The notes: generated by a model from the letters alone, not told the origin. Counted from the stretch's first letter, positions 1-5,285 are shown. The stretch: 5,285 nt of DNA from Cupriavidus sp. (GCA_013362725.1 JABFVP010000725.1:1-5285), one strand, 5' to 3'. Numbers and translations: made by a program.

Positions 1-339
1 GAAGTCGAGCCCGCGCCGGGCCGGCAGGACACCTATCTCGACATCGCCGCGCACCTGCGCCCGCAGCTCGAGGCCATCGATGGATTTATCTCGGTGGAGC
101 GCTTCCAGAGCCTGACCAACCCCAACAAGCTGCTGTCGCTGTCGTTCTTCCGCGACGAGGCCGCGGTAATCGCCTGGCGCAATACGCTGGCGCATCGCCA
201 GGCGCAGGCCGCCGGACGCGGCGGCGTGTTTGCCGGCTACCGGTTGCGCGTGGCGCAGGTGCTGCGCGACTACGGGCTCGATGCGCGCGAGCAGGCGCCC
301 GCGGACAGCCGCGCGGTGCACGACCGCGACGCGGACTGA
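1..339 (+). CDS. ABM-fold monooxygenase family protein, 3' part
   Basis: The reading frame is open from the first base to a TGA at 337-339, giving 112 residues; the true start lies upstream of the window. The sequence resembles small antibiotic-biosynthesis-monooxygenase (ABM, ferredoxin-like fold) proteins. Visible hallmarks are an early GRQDTYLDIAAHLRP segment, the strand IDGFISVERFQS, the strand KLLSLSFFRDEAAVIAWRN and an HRQAQAAGR helix. These correspond to the usual 'self-assessment, damage control, W-R' pattern of the family. The C-terminal tail (about 25 residues, rich in Asp, Arg and Ala) looks disordered. Family members include quinol monooxygenases and heme-degrading enzymes, but many have no known substrate, so I assign none. 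The stop lies 10 bases before the next start and overlaps its ribosome binding site, which suggests co-transcription and possibly translational coupling. A GTG at 94 could be read as a start but would remove the first beta strand, so I reject it. Confidence 0.85.
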   Translation, partial: EVEPAPGRQDTYLDIAAHLRPQLEAIDGFISVERFQSLTNPNKLLSLSFFRDEAAVIAWRNTLAHRQAQAAGRGGVFAGYRLRVAQVLRDYGLDAREQAPADSRAVHDRDAD

Positions 340-342
340 GGA
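338..342 (+). promoter_or_regulatory. Ribosome binding site of the TauE/SafE permease
   Basis: GAGGA sits 7 bases before the ATG at 350 and overlaps the TGA stop (337-339) of the upstream gene. It decides the start at 350 over the upstream in-frame ATG at 230, which would overlap the ABM gene by 110 bases. Confidence 0.65.
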
Positions 343-349
343 CGCGGCG

Positions 350-1105
350 ATGACGATGGAATCGATTGGCACGCAGGCCGCGTTTATCGGCCTGACCTTC
401 CTGCTGGCGGGCTTCGTCAAGGGCGTGGTGGGGCTGGGCCTGCCCACGGTCGCGGTGGGCATGCTGGGGCTGGTGATGCCGCCCGCGCAGGCCGCGGCGC
501 TGCTGGTGGCGCCGTCGATGGTGACCAACGTGGTGCAGCTGTTCAGCGGCCCGCGGTTCGGCCTGCTGGTGCGGCGCCTGTGGCCGATGCTGGCGGCGAT
601 CTGCGCCGGCACCTGGCTGTGCGCGGCACTGGTGCCCGCCGGCATGATGACGCACGCGACTTCCGCGCTCGGCGTCGCGCTGGTGCTGTACGCGGTGGTG
701 GGTTTGGCCGCGGTAAAGCTGACGGTGCCGGCCGGCGCGGAGCGCTGGCTCGGGCCGCTGATTGGGCTGGTCACGGGCGGCATCACCGCGGTCACGGGCG
801 TGTTCGTGATTCCGGCCGTGCCCTACCTGCAGGGGCTGGGGCTGGACAAGGAGGGCCTGGTGCAGGCGCTGGGCCTGTCGTTCACGGTATCGACCATCGC
901 GCTGGCGGTGAGCCTGGCGCTGGGCGGGGCGCTGCTGCATATGCCGGTGCTTGGGGCGTCGGCGCTGGCGCTGGTCCCTGCGCTGGGCGGGATGTTCCTG
1001 GGGCAGTGGCTGCGCCACCGGATCAGCGCGGAGCGCTTTCGCAAATTGTTTTTTTGCGGGTTGCTGGTGCTGGGTGGGGAGCTGGCGATGCGGGGATTGG
1101 GGTAA
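350..1105 (+). CDS. TauE/SafE family sulfite/anion exporter-type membrane permease
   Basis: This 251-residue, very hydrophobic protein has the length and two-repeat layout of the TauE/SafE (DUF81) permeases. The first repeat carries GFVKGVVGLGLP at about residues 21-32, followed by a PPAQAAALLVAPSMVTNVVQ segment. The second carries TGGITAVTGVFVIPAVPYLQ at 142-161, then a helix around 172-195. Seven to eight transmembrane helices are plausible, roughly at 10-42, 46-65, 78-98, 103-123, 134-158, 172-195, 199-217 and 232-248. Characterised family members move sulfite, sulfoacetate or other small organosulfur anions across the inner membrane, but the substrate here cannot be read from sequence. 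The start at 350 is chosen for its spaced Shine-Dalgarno sequence and because it leaves only 10 bases after the ABM gene, so the two probably share an operon. A run of seven T (1049-1055) near the 3' end is unusual for this GC-rich DNA. Confidence 0.9.
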   Translation: MTMESIGTQAAFIGLTFLLAGFVKGVVGLGLPTVAVGMLGLVMPPAQAAALLVAPSMVTNVVQLFSGPRFGLLVRRLWPMLAAICAGTWLCAALVPAGMMTHATSALGVALVLYAVVGLAAVKLTVPAGAERWLGPLIGLVTGGITAVTGVFVIPAVPYLQGLGLDKEGLVQALGLSFTVSTIALAVSLALGGALLHMPVLGASALALVPALGGMFLGQWLRHRISAERFRKLFFCGLLVLGGELAMRGLG

Positions 1106-1151
1106 GGGATGAAGGGTCGCTACCGGGGTGTTCGCAAGCTGAGGGTTTGCT

Positions 1152-1272
1152 CCCCTCTTCCGCTTGCGGAAGAGGGGCGGGGGAGAGGGCCGGCGTGTGG
1201 CAAGCACGAGGCGTTCGCACTGCGTGGATGCTCTGGCCCTCTCCCCAACCCTCTCCCGCAGGCGGGAGAGGG
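1152..1272. repeat. Inverted pair of REP-like hairpin elements between convergent genes
   Basis: Two copies of a roughly 42-base unit lie head to head. Copy A (about 1150-1191) is a hairpin with 10-bp arms CCCCTCTTCC (1152-1161) and GGAAGAGGGG (1168-1177), followed by GGGGAGAGGGCC (1180-1191). Copy B is the reverse complement: GGCCCTCTCCCC (1235-1246), then a hairpin with 11-bp arms CCCTCTCCCGC (1249-1259) and GCGGGAGAGGG (1262-1272). The two 12-base tails are perfect inverted repeats of each other, so the whole block can also fold as one long structure. The layout matches paired REP (BIME-like) elements, which typically sit between convergent genes, as here between the permease and the carbonic anhydrase. 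The stems may also stop transcription from both sides, although neither is followed by a clear T-run. Confidence 0.8.
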
Positions 1273-1325
1273 AGTACGCCAACAGGTTTTGGAAACACGT
1301 TGGTGTTGCGTTAGGCCGTAGTCCC

Positions 1326-2075
1326 TCAGCGGCTTGCCTGCACCGTCCTGCCATTCAGCGGCTGCACCGGCCGCGCGTTCATCGGATAGAGCTTTCGGAA
1401 CGCCGCCAATTGTGCCGGCGACACTTCCACCGGGGTCTTCAGCACCTGCCAGCGCACGTCCTCGCTGCATGGCGGCGTCGTCAGCGAACCGGTGAAGGAC
1501 CAGTAGGCCTGCTGCGCCGGCAGCAGCGCCGCAACGTCCAGCGGCGCAGGCAGTTCACGCGATTCGCCGGCATGGGCCGGCAGGCTGACGAAGACCGGCT
1601 TGAGCGCTGCGTTCTCGCGCCCCGACTTGAACAGCACGGCAACCACCGCCAGCTTGCCTTCGGCATTCTGGTGCACCAGGTGTGCCACCAGCGGATAGGT
1701 CTTGCCGTTGACCTTCTCTTCGCTGGGCGTGTGGAAGTGGAACTGCAACAGCTTGTACGGCACGCCGTCCAGTTCGATCTGTCCCGCCGCCGGCAGGTTG
1801 ACCTGCACGGTATGGCCGTTGTTGACCACGGTGCCGGGCGCCGCGGCGTAGCCGAAGCCGATGGGCTTCAGGTCGGCGCGGCGCGCCTTGCCGGTGCGGA
1901 TGTCGATGGGCGACTGGTGCTTGCCCAGCGCGCAGGTCTGGTAGGCCTGGTCGAGCTCGGCCCAGTGGCTGGTGCCGGTGGGACCGGTGTAGCTCCAGTG
2001 CGGTTCGTTGCCGGCCCATGCGGCCGGTGCGAGCAAGGTGGCGCAGAGGGTGTAAAGCGGCAGCTTGGTGTTCAT
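1326..2075 (-). CDS. cah: Alpha-class carbonic anhydrase, secreted to the periplasm
   Basis: It encodes a 249-residue precursor that interconverts CO2 and bicarbonate. A signal peptide covers about residues 1-21, with likely cleavage after AWA, which places the enzyme in the periplasm. The mature part has the full alpha-class pattern: GKHQSPIDI (51-59), NNGH with the proton-shuttle position His88, QFHFH with zinc ligands His113 and His115, Glu119 at the gate-keeper position, HLVH with third ligand His132, GSLTTPPCSE with Thr199/Thr200 at the zinc-water site, and a final RPVQPLNGR. Cys48 and Cys203 sit where bacterial enzymes form a conserved disulfide. The residue two before His132, often Glu in this class, is Val130. 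I chose the ATG at 2075 because the signal peptide begins there and GAGGA lies about 11 bases upstream; the longer in-frame start at 2177 adds an implausible 34 residues. The gene diverges from the lipoprotein gene and converges on the permease. Confidence 0.96.
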   Translation of the reverse strand: MNTKLPLYTLCATLLAPAAWAGNEPHWSYTGPTGTSHWAELDQAYQTCALGKHQSPIDIRTGKARRADLKPIGFGYAAAPGTVVNNGHTVQVNLPAAGQIELDGVPYKLLQFHFHTPSEEKVNGKTYPLVAHLVHQNAEGKLAVVAVLFKSGRENAALKPVFVSLPAHAGESRELPAPLDVAALLPAQQAYWSFTGSLTTPPCSEDVRWQVLKTPVEVSPAQLAAFRKLYPMNARPVQPLNGRTVQASR

Positions 2076-2155
2076 GTGTCGATGCGTCCTCGTGTTGGTA
2101 AACCCCTTGTTTTCCGACGTGGTGTTATCGATCTGTCCCAGTCTCGAGTGCCGGG

Positions 2156-2171
2156 TCCGGCCCGGGCCGGA
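2156..2171. promoter_or_regulatory. Perfect 16-bp GC palindrome, candidate operator
   Basis: TCCGGCCCGGGCCGGA is a perfect, gapless palindrome in the 287-base divergent intergenic region (2076-2362). It lies 80 bases upstream of the carbonic anhydrase start and about 190 bases upstream of the lipoprotein start. It could be an operator for a dimeric regulator or a cruciform-forming site. No regulator is encoded nearby, and chance palindromes are commoner in GC-rich DNA, so the role is open. Elsewhere in this intergenic region I see a short palindrome GCGTTTAACGC (2231-2241) and no convincing sigma-70 promoter pair. Confidence 0.4.
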
Positions 2172-2287
2172 AATCATGCAGCAAAACTGCCCGCCGGCGA
2201 ATAAGGCATTGCTGAATTCCGGTCTGCACTGCGTTTAACGCGGGTAAGGGCTGCATGCCGGTGGGCGATTGATGCGTGTCGCTCATG

Positions 2288-2316
2288 CTGTCACGCAAGC
2301 GACATCAAGCCGACAT
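2288..2316 (+). promoter_or_regulatory. Candidate Pho box (PhoB binding site), three 11-bp units
   Basis: Three 7-mers, CTGTCAC (2288-2294), GCGACAT (2299-2305) and CCGACAT (2310-2316), are each separated by 4 bases, giving an exact 11-bp period. The known PhoB unit is CTGTCAT followed by a 4-base spacer. The first unit matches 6 of 7 positions, and the other two keep the C-A-T end and differ in the TGT part. The site ends 46 bases before the proposed ATG of a phosphodiesterase/phytase-like gene, a typical Pho-regulon product. No strong -10 hexamer is visible downstream. The site falls inside the longer ORF that begins with GTG at 2276, which further argues for the later start at 2363. Confidence 0.5.
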
Positions 2317-2351
2317 ATCGGCACACCACCATGGCGCATTGCCCAAACTCC

Positions 2352-2355
2352 AGGA
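2352..2355 (+). promoter_or_regulatory. Ribosome binding site deciding the lipoprotein start
   Basis: AGGA lies 7 bases before the ATG at 2363. With the signal peptide that starts exactly there, it fixes the start against in-frame GTG 2276 and ATG 2285. Confidence 0.65.
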
Positions 2356-2362
2356 ACCTGCA

Positions 2363-4876
2363 ATGCGCCTGAGCGTCTTCCCTTCGCGCCGGACCCGCGC
2401 GGCACTGGCCAGCGCCGCGGTGGCGGCATCGCTGCTGGCGGCATGCGGCGGCGACGATAACGACAGCGGCAACGGCTCCCCTGCGGTCGCCTCCCCCACG
2501 CTGGTGGGCCGCGCCGTGCTGCCTGCCGCCACCTTCGCCAGCGGGCCGCAGTCAGGGCGCTATGTCACCGGCGACTTAAACGGGCAGACCGCGCCGTTTG
2601 CTTCGCAGCCGGTGCAGGGCTTCTCGGCGGTGCTGCGCAACCCGGACGGCAGCTTCATGGTGATGGCCGACAACGGCTACGGTTCGCTGGAGAACTCGGC
2701 CGACTTCCACCTGCGCGTCTACACGGTGGCGCCCACGTTCAAGACCGCGGCGGGCGGCGCGGGCAGCGTAGCGGTGCGCAGCTTTATCGAGCTGAAGGAC
2801 CCGAACCGGCATGTCAAGTTCGCCATCGCGAACCAGTTCACCAGCGAGCGCGTGCTGACCGGCGCCGACTTCGATATCGAGAGCATGCAGCGCGGCAGCG
2901 ACGGCACGCTGTGGTTCGGCGATGAGTTCGGCCCGTTCCTGCTGCATACGGACGCCAACGGCGTGCTGCTGGAAGCGCCGATCCCGCTGCCGGATTTCGA
3001 GAACGCCGGCAAGGAGATCCGCTCGCCGCAGAACCCGTTCAATGAAGAGGCCACGCCGGTGCGCATCATGAACGCGGTGCGCGCGCATGCCTTCGCGCAT
3101 GGCGGCACACGTGCACCGGTGTTCGCGCCGTACTACGTGCAGCTCAAGTACGACCTCAACGGCGTCAAGTCGAGCCCCGACGCGCACTATGCGCGCGGCA
3201 GCAATCCGCAGCCGGGGCTGGTGCCAGCGGTGTCCGACACGCTCGACGTGGCCTCGGTCAAGGCCGCCGGCTACAGCGTGGTGACCTGGACCGTCAACGA
3301 CAGCGCCAAGATGACCGAGCTGCTGAAGGCCGGCGTCAACGGCATCATCTCGGACCGGCCTGACCTGCTCTACGCGGCCGTCGCCGCCTACGACGCCAAC
3401 GGCGATGGCAAGCCCGGCGACTACCTGAGCGCCGATGGCCTGATCGATGCCGCGAAATTCGACGCCCAGGGCCACCGCGGCGCGCGCGACCTGCGCCCGG
3501 AGAACACCCTGCCGGCGATGGAGGCCGCGCTGGACAACCTGATGACAACGCTCGAGACCGATGTCGGCATCACCGCCGACGGCGTCGCGGTGCTCAAGCA
3601 CGATCCCTATATCGAATCGGTCAAGTGCCGCCGCGCCGACGGCGCGCCCTACGGCACCGCCGACGAAGTGCTGATCAGGAACCTGACCGCGGCGCAGATC
3701 CAGTCCACCTACATCTGCGACAAGCTGTTCCGCGGCCCGAGCCAGCGCAACGATGCCGCGCTGTCGCCGGTGTCGGCGGCGGTGGCGGCCGGCAAGGGCT
3801 ACGCCAGCCCGTACGTGGTGCCGCGCGCGCAGGACGTGTTCGACCTGGTCAGCGCCTATGTCGCGTACTACAGCACGGGCGCTGGGCAGGGCCATCCGCA
3901 GGCGGCGCAGCGCGTGAAGAACGCGCAGGCGGTGCGCTTCAACCTGGAGACCAAGCTCAACCCGCGCAGCGACAAGGACGGCAAGGGCAACGTCTACAAG
4001 GACCGCACCGTCGGGGCGGAGCAGATGGCCGACACGCTGGCCGGCGTGATCATCACCGCCGGCATGGCCCGGCGCGCCGATATCCAGAGCTTCGATTTCC
4101 GCACGCTGCTGCGCGTGCAGGAGAAGTTCCCGGCGATCCGCACGGTGTACCTGTTCGGCGACTTCCCGATCTATGGCGACGCGGCCAACAGCGACGACGG
4201 CACCAACATGCAGGACGAGGCCGGCGCCAACACGCCGTGGATGGCGGGCCTGTACTGGCCGTACCGCGCGACCGCGACATCTAACCCCATGCGCGCGAAG
4301 CGCTCGGGCGGCTTCGAGGGCATGGCGATCAGCCCGGACGGCAAGAGGCTCTATCCGCTGCTGGAACTGCCGCTGGCAGGCCACGACGGCAAGACGCTGC
4401 TGATCTCGGAGTTCGATATCGCCACGCGCCGGTACACCGGGGTGCAATACAAGTACCGGCTCGACGACAAGGGCACCAATATCGGCGATTTCATCCTGTT
4501 TAATGCCGGCGAAGGCATTGTCATCGAGCGCGACGGCTCGCAGGGCGACCCGAACGGCTTCAAGAAGCTGTTCCAGGTGACGCTGGGCAAGCCGGGCGCC
4601 TACGTCGCCAAGGCCGAACTGGCCACTCTGAGGGCGCTGCGCGACCCGGCCGGCATCAGCGCCGGCGGTGCCCCGGGCGACGTGGCGCTGGGCGATCCGT
4701 TCGGCATGCCGTTCAACACCATCGAGGACGTGCTGGTGCTGGACGCGACCACGCTGCTGGTAATCGATGACAACAACTTCCCGTTCAGCGTGGGGCGGCA
4801 TGTCGGCAGCAAGATGCCGGATGACAGCGAGTTCATCCAGATCCGGCTGCCCAAGGCGCTCAACCTGGGGGGCTAG
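2363..4876 (+). CDS. Lipoprotein: phytase-like esterase domain with nested, permuted GDPD domain
   Basis: The 837-residue precursor has a lipoprotein signal peptide: RR-rich n-region, hydrophobic core, lipobox LLAAC with Cys28. There is no Asp at +2, so outer-membrane sorting is likely. Residues about 47-226 match the first half of the 'esterase-like activity of phytase' family (FSAVLRNPDGSFMVMADNGY, DGTLWFGDEFGPFLLHTD, IRSPQNPF). Residues about 648-832 match its second half (SGGFEGMAISPDGKRLYPLL, EDVLVLD, LLVIDDNNFPFSVGR). Between them lies a GDPD domain with catalytic His371 (HRG) and His413 (KHD), metal-site Glu398, Asp400 and Glu529, plus RPENT and QSFD. Its usual C-terminal piece (WTVND, GIISDRPDLL, about 250-340) comes first. 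Known GDPDs release glycerol-3-phosphate from glycerophosphodiesters; the propeller-like part may act on phosphoesters (inferred). Cys422 and Cys452 are the only other cysteines and may form a disulfide. A candidate Pho box upstream suggests phosphate-starvation control. Confidence 0.93.
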   Translation: MRLSVFPSRRTRAALASAAVAASLLAACGGDDNDSGNGSPAVASPTLVGRAVLPAATFASGPQSGRYVTGDLNGQTAPFASQPVQGFSAVLRNPDGSFMVMADNGYGSLENSADFHLRVYTVAPTFKTAAGGAGSVAVRSFIELKDPNRHVKFAIANQFTSERVLTGADFDIESMQRGSDGTLWFGDEFGPFLLHTDANGVLLEAPIPLPDFENAGKEIRSPQNPFNEEATPVRIMNAVRAHAFAHGGTRAPVFAPYYVQLKYDLNGVKSSPDAHYARGSNPQPGLVPAVSDTLDVASVKAAGYSVVTWTVNDSAKMTELLKAGVNGIISDRPDLLYAAVAAYDANGDGKPGDYLSADGLIDAAKFDAQGHRGARDLRPENTLPAMEAALDNLMTTLETDVGITADGVAVLKHDPYIESVKCRRADGAPYGTADEVLIRNLTAAQIQSTYICDKLFRGPSQRNDAALSPVSAAVAAGKGYASPYVVPRAQDVFDLVSAYVAYYSTGAGQGHPQAAQRVKNAQAVRFNLETKLNPRSDKDGKGNVYKDRTVGAEQMADTLAGVIITAGMARRADIQSFDFRTLLRVQEKFPAIRTVYLFGDFPIYGDAANSDDGTNMQDEAGANTPWMAGLYWPYRATATSNPMRAKRSGGFEGMAISPDGKRLYPLLELPLAGHDGKTLLISEFDIATRRYTGVQYKYRLDDKGTNIGDFILFNAGEGIVIERDGSQGDPNGFKKLFQVTLGKPGAYVAKAELATLRALRDPAGISAGGAPGDVALGDPFGMPFNTIEDVLVLDATTLLVIDDNNFPFSVGRHVGSKMPDDSEFIQIRLPKALNLGG
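3041..4303 (+). other. Inserted GDPD region with swapped halves within the lipoprotein gene
   Basis: This in-frame stretch (residues 227-647) separates the two halves of the phytase-like domain. Sub-regions: 3110-3382 encodes the barrel's last strands (APVFAPYY, then YSVVTWTVND and AGVNGIISDRPDLL); 3383-3457 is a linker with a DANGDG calcium-loop-like motif; 3458 to about 4177 encodes the barrel's first six strands (GHRG, LETDV, LKHDP, FNLETK, IQSFDFR, TVYLFGDF). In ordinary GDPDs such as E. coli GlpQ, the order is GHRG first and the VNGxxTDxPD motif last. Boundaries are estimates from motif positions. Confidence 0.75.
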
Positions 4877-4903
4877 GACGCCAGGGCGGGCAGCACGCTG
4901 CGC

Positions 4904-4933
4904 GCTGGCATCCCTGCCAGGGGGGATGTCAGC
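4904..4933. terminator. Intergenic hairpin between convergent genes, possible bidirectional terminator
   Basis: GCTGGCATCCC (4904-4914) pairs with GGGATGTCAGC (4923-4933) over 11 bp with one G-U wobble and an 8-base loop. It starts 28 bases after the lipoprotein stop and covers the TGA of the convergent DUF3606 gene. No T-run follows on either side, so intrinsic termination is uncertain; it may instead protect mRNA 3' ends. Confidence 0.45.
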
Positions 4934-5129
4934 CGGAGCGCGCGCCCGCGTGCTGCCGTTCCATTTGCGCGCGCACCTCCGAGATATGATCGCCGGCGTG
5001 GTCGACGGCGTTTTCCAGGTCGCTGGTGCTGCAGCCCAGTTCCCTGCACCAGTACTGCACTTCGAGCGGATCCATCAGGTTGATGCGGCCCGGATCCAGG
5101 GGCCTGAACTCGCTTGTTACATCGCTCAT
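4929..5129 (-). CDS. DUF3606 domain-containing small protein
   Basis: This 66-residue protein matches the DUF3606 pattern over residues about 10-58: a basic-turn start (DPGRINLMDPLEVQYWCREL), then a helix with STSDLENAVDHAGD and a final helix SEVRAQMERQ. The conserved core is RINxxxxxEVxYWCxxxG followed by LxxAVxxxG. The family is common in proteobacteria and has no established function; the fold looks like a small helical domain, cytosolic because no signal peptide is seen. The ATG at 5129 has GGAGG (5135-5139 on the + strand, read as its complement) 5 bases upstream, so it is preferred over the longer in-frame start at 5231, which adds 34 residues without family similarity. A TACAAT hexamer (complement of 5171-5176) about 40 bases upstream of the start could be its -10 element. 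The gene converges on the lipoprotein gene and diverges from the gene starting at 5262. Confidence 0.85.
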   Translation of the reverse strand: MSDVTSEFRPLDPGRINLMDPLEVQYWCRELGCSTSDLENAVDHAGDHISEVRAQMERQHAGARSG

Positions 5130-5134
5130 GCTCG

Positions 5135-5139
5135 CCTCC
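5135..5139 (-). promoter_or_regulatory. Ribosome binding site of the DUF3606 gene
   Basis: CCTCC on the + strand reads GGAGG on the coding strand, 5 bases before the ATG at 5129. It selects this start over the in-frame upstream start at 5231. Confidence 0.65.
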
Positions 5140-5170
5140 GGTTCGTGTCTGAGGGCGACACGGTCCTTGC

Positions 5171-5176
5171 ATTGTA
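5171..5176 (-). promoter_or_regulatory. Possible -10 element of the DUF3606 gene
   Basis: ATTGTA on the + strand reads TACAAT on the minus strand, 5 of 6 matches to the sigma-70 -10 consensus. Only a weak -35 candidate (TGCAAC, 18 bases upstream) is visible. A transcript starting here would have a leader of about 35 bases. Confidence 0.35.
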
Positions 5177-5261
5177 GGCAGACATCCGGCGCGCGTTGCA
5201 TGCAAGTTGCGACAGCCGCAGCGCATATCATGTGGCGGTGATCCCTTGCACAGGAAGCCGC

Positions 5262-5285
5262 ATGCCCCGCTCACCCGGCGCGAAA
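5262..5285 (+). CDS. Start of an unidentified gene, cut by the window end
   Basis: An ATG at 5262 is preceded by AGGA (5252-5255) with a 6-base gap, and the frame stays open to the last base (MPRSPGAK). Eight residues are too few to name a product. The spacing and divergent layout relative to the DUF3606 gene make a real start plausible, but it is unproven. Confidence 0.4.

Noticed and set aside
86..1354. A 422-codon minus-strand frame across the ABM gene, permease and repeat
   Set aside because: Low-complexity Gln/Arg/His sequence running through two real genes and a repeat; a composition artefact.
1164..2204. A 346-codon plus-strand frame over the carbonic anhydrase
   Set aside because: It starts inside the REP-like repeat and is antisense to a well-supported enzyme with complete motifs.
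2276..2362. N-terminal extension of the lipoprotein from GTG 2276 or ATG 2285
   Set aside because: It would bury the lipoprotein signal peptide behind 26-29 polar residues and run through the candidate Pho box; the ATG at 2363 has a good ribosome binding site.
3110..3382. Reading the early GDPD-like segment as the remnant of a separate, complete upstream GDPD domain
   Set aside because: Only the barrel's last strands are present, with no second HRG motif before them, and the later GDPD part lacks exactly these strands; one permuted domain explains both better.
2576..4801. A 741-codon open frame on the minus strand opposite the lipoprotein gene
   Set aside because: It is rich in Arg, His, Ala and Val, has no recognisable domain, and mirrors a clearly real gene; long antisense frames are expected in GC-rich DNA.
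5207..5231. TTGCGA and TATCAT as a sigma-70 promoter for the gene at 5262
   Set aside because: The spacer is only 13 bases, too short for a typical promoter.

Overview
The window is GC-rich DNA with dense coding and the ORF style of a Burkholderiaceae betaproteobacterium. Cupriavidus or a close relative is my best guess. It rests on overall protein flavour and composition, not on a marker gene.

Layout: (1) 1-339 (+) is the 3' part of a small antibiotic-biosynthesis-monooxygenase (ABM) fold protein. It is followed after 10 bases by (2) a TauE/SafE (DUF81) permease at 350-1105 (+), and the two probably form one operon. (3) 1106-1325 is a convergent intergenic region carrying an inverted pair of REP-like hairpin elements. 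(4) 1326-2075 (-) is a secreted alpha-class carbonic anhydrase. (5) 2076-2362 is a divergent intergenic region holding a perfect 16-bp palindrome and, close to the next gene, three 7-mers with an 11-bp period that look like a PhoB (Pho) box. (6) 2363-4876 (+) encodes an 837-residue lipoprotein combining a phytase-like esterase domain with a glycerophosphodiester phosphodiesterase (GDPD) domain. (7) 4929-5129 (-) is a 66-residue DUF3606 protein that converges on it. (8) 5262-5285 (+) is probably the start of a further gene cut by the window edge.

The most unusual item is the lipoprotein. Its GDPD part sits inside the phytase-like domain, and its two halves are in swapped order: the segment that normally ends a GDPD barrel (WTVND ... 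GIISDRPD) comes about 60 residues before the segment that normally starts it (GHRG ... RPENT). This reads as a circularly permuted TIM barrel nested in a beta-propeller-like domain, with all expected catalytic residues present. Together with the lipobox and the candidate Pho box, it suggests a phosphate-starvation-induced, surface or periplasmic enzyme that may break down phosphodiesters and possibly phosphomonoesters. The other genes look ordinary, and I see no mobile element, CRISPR array, tRNA or rRNA.
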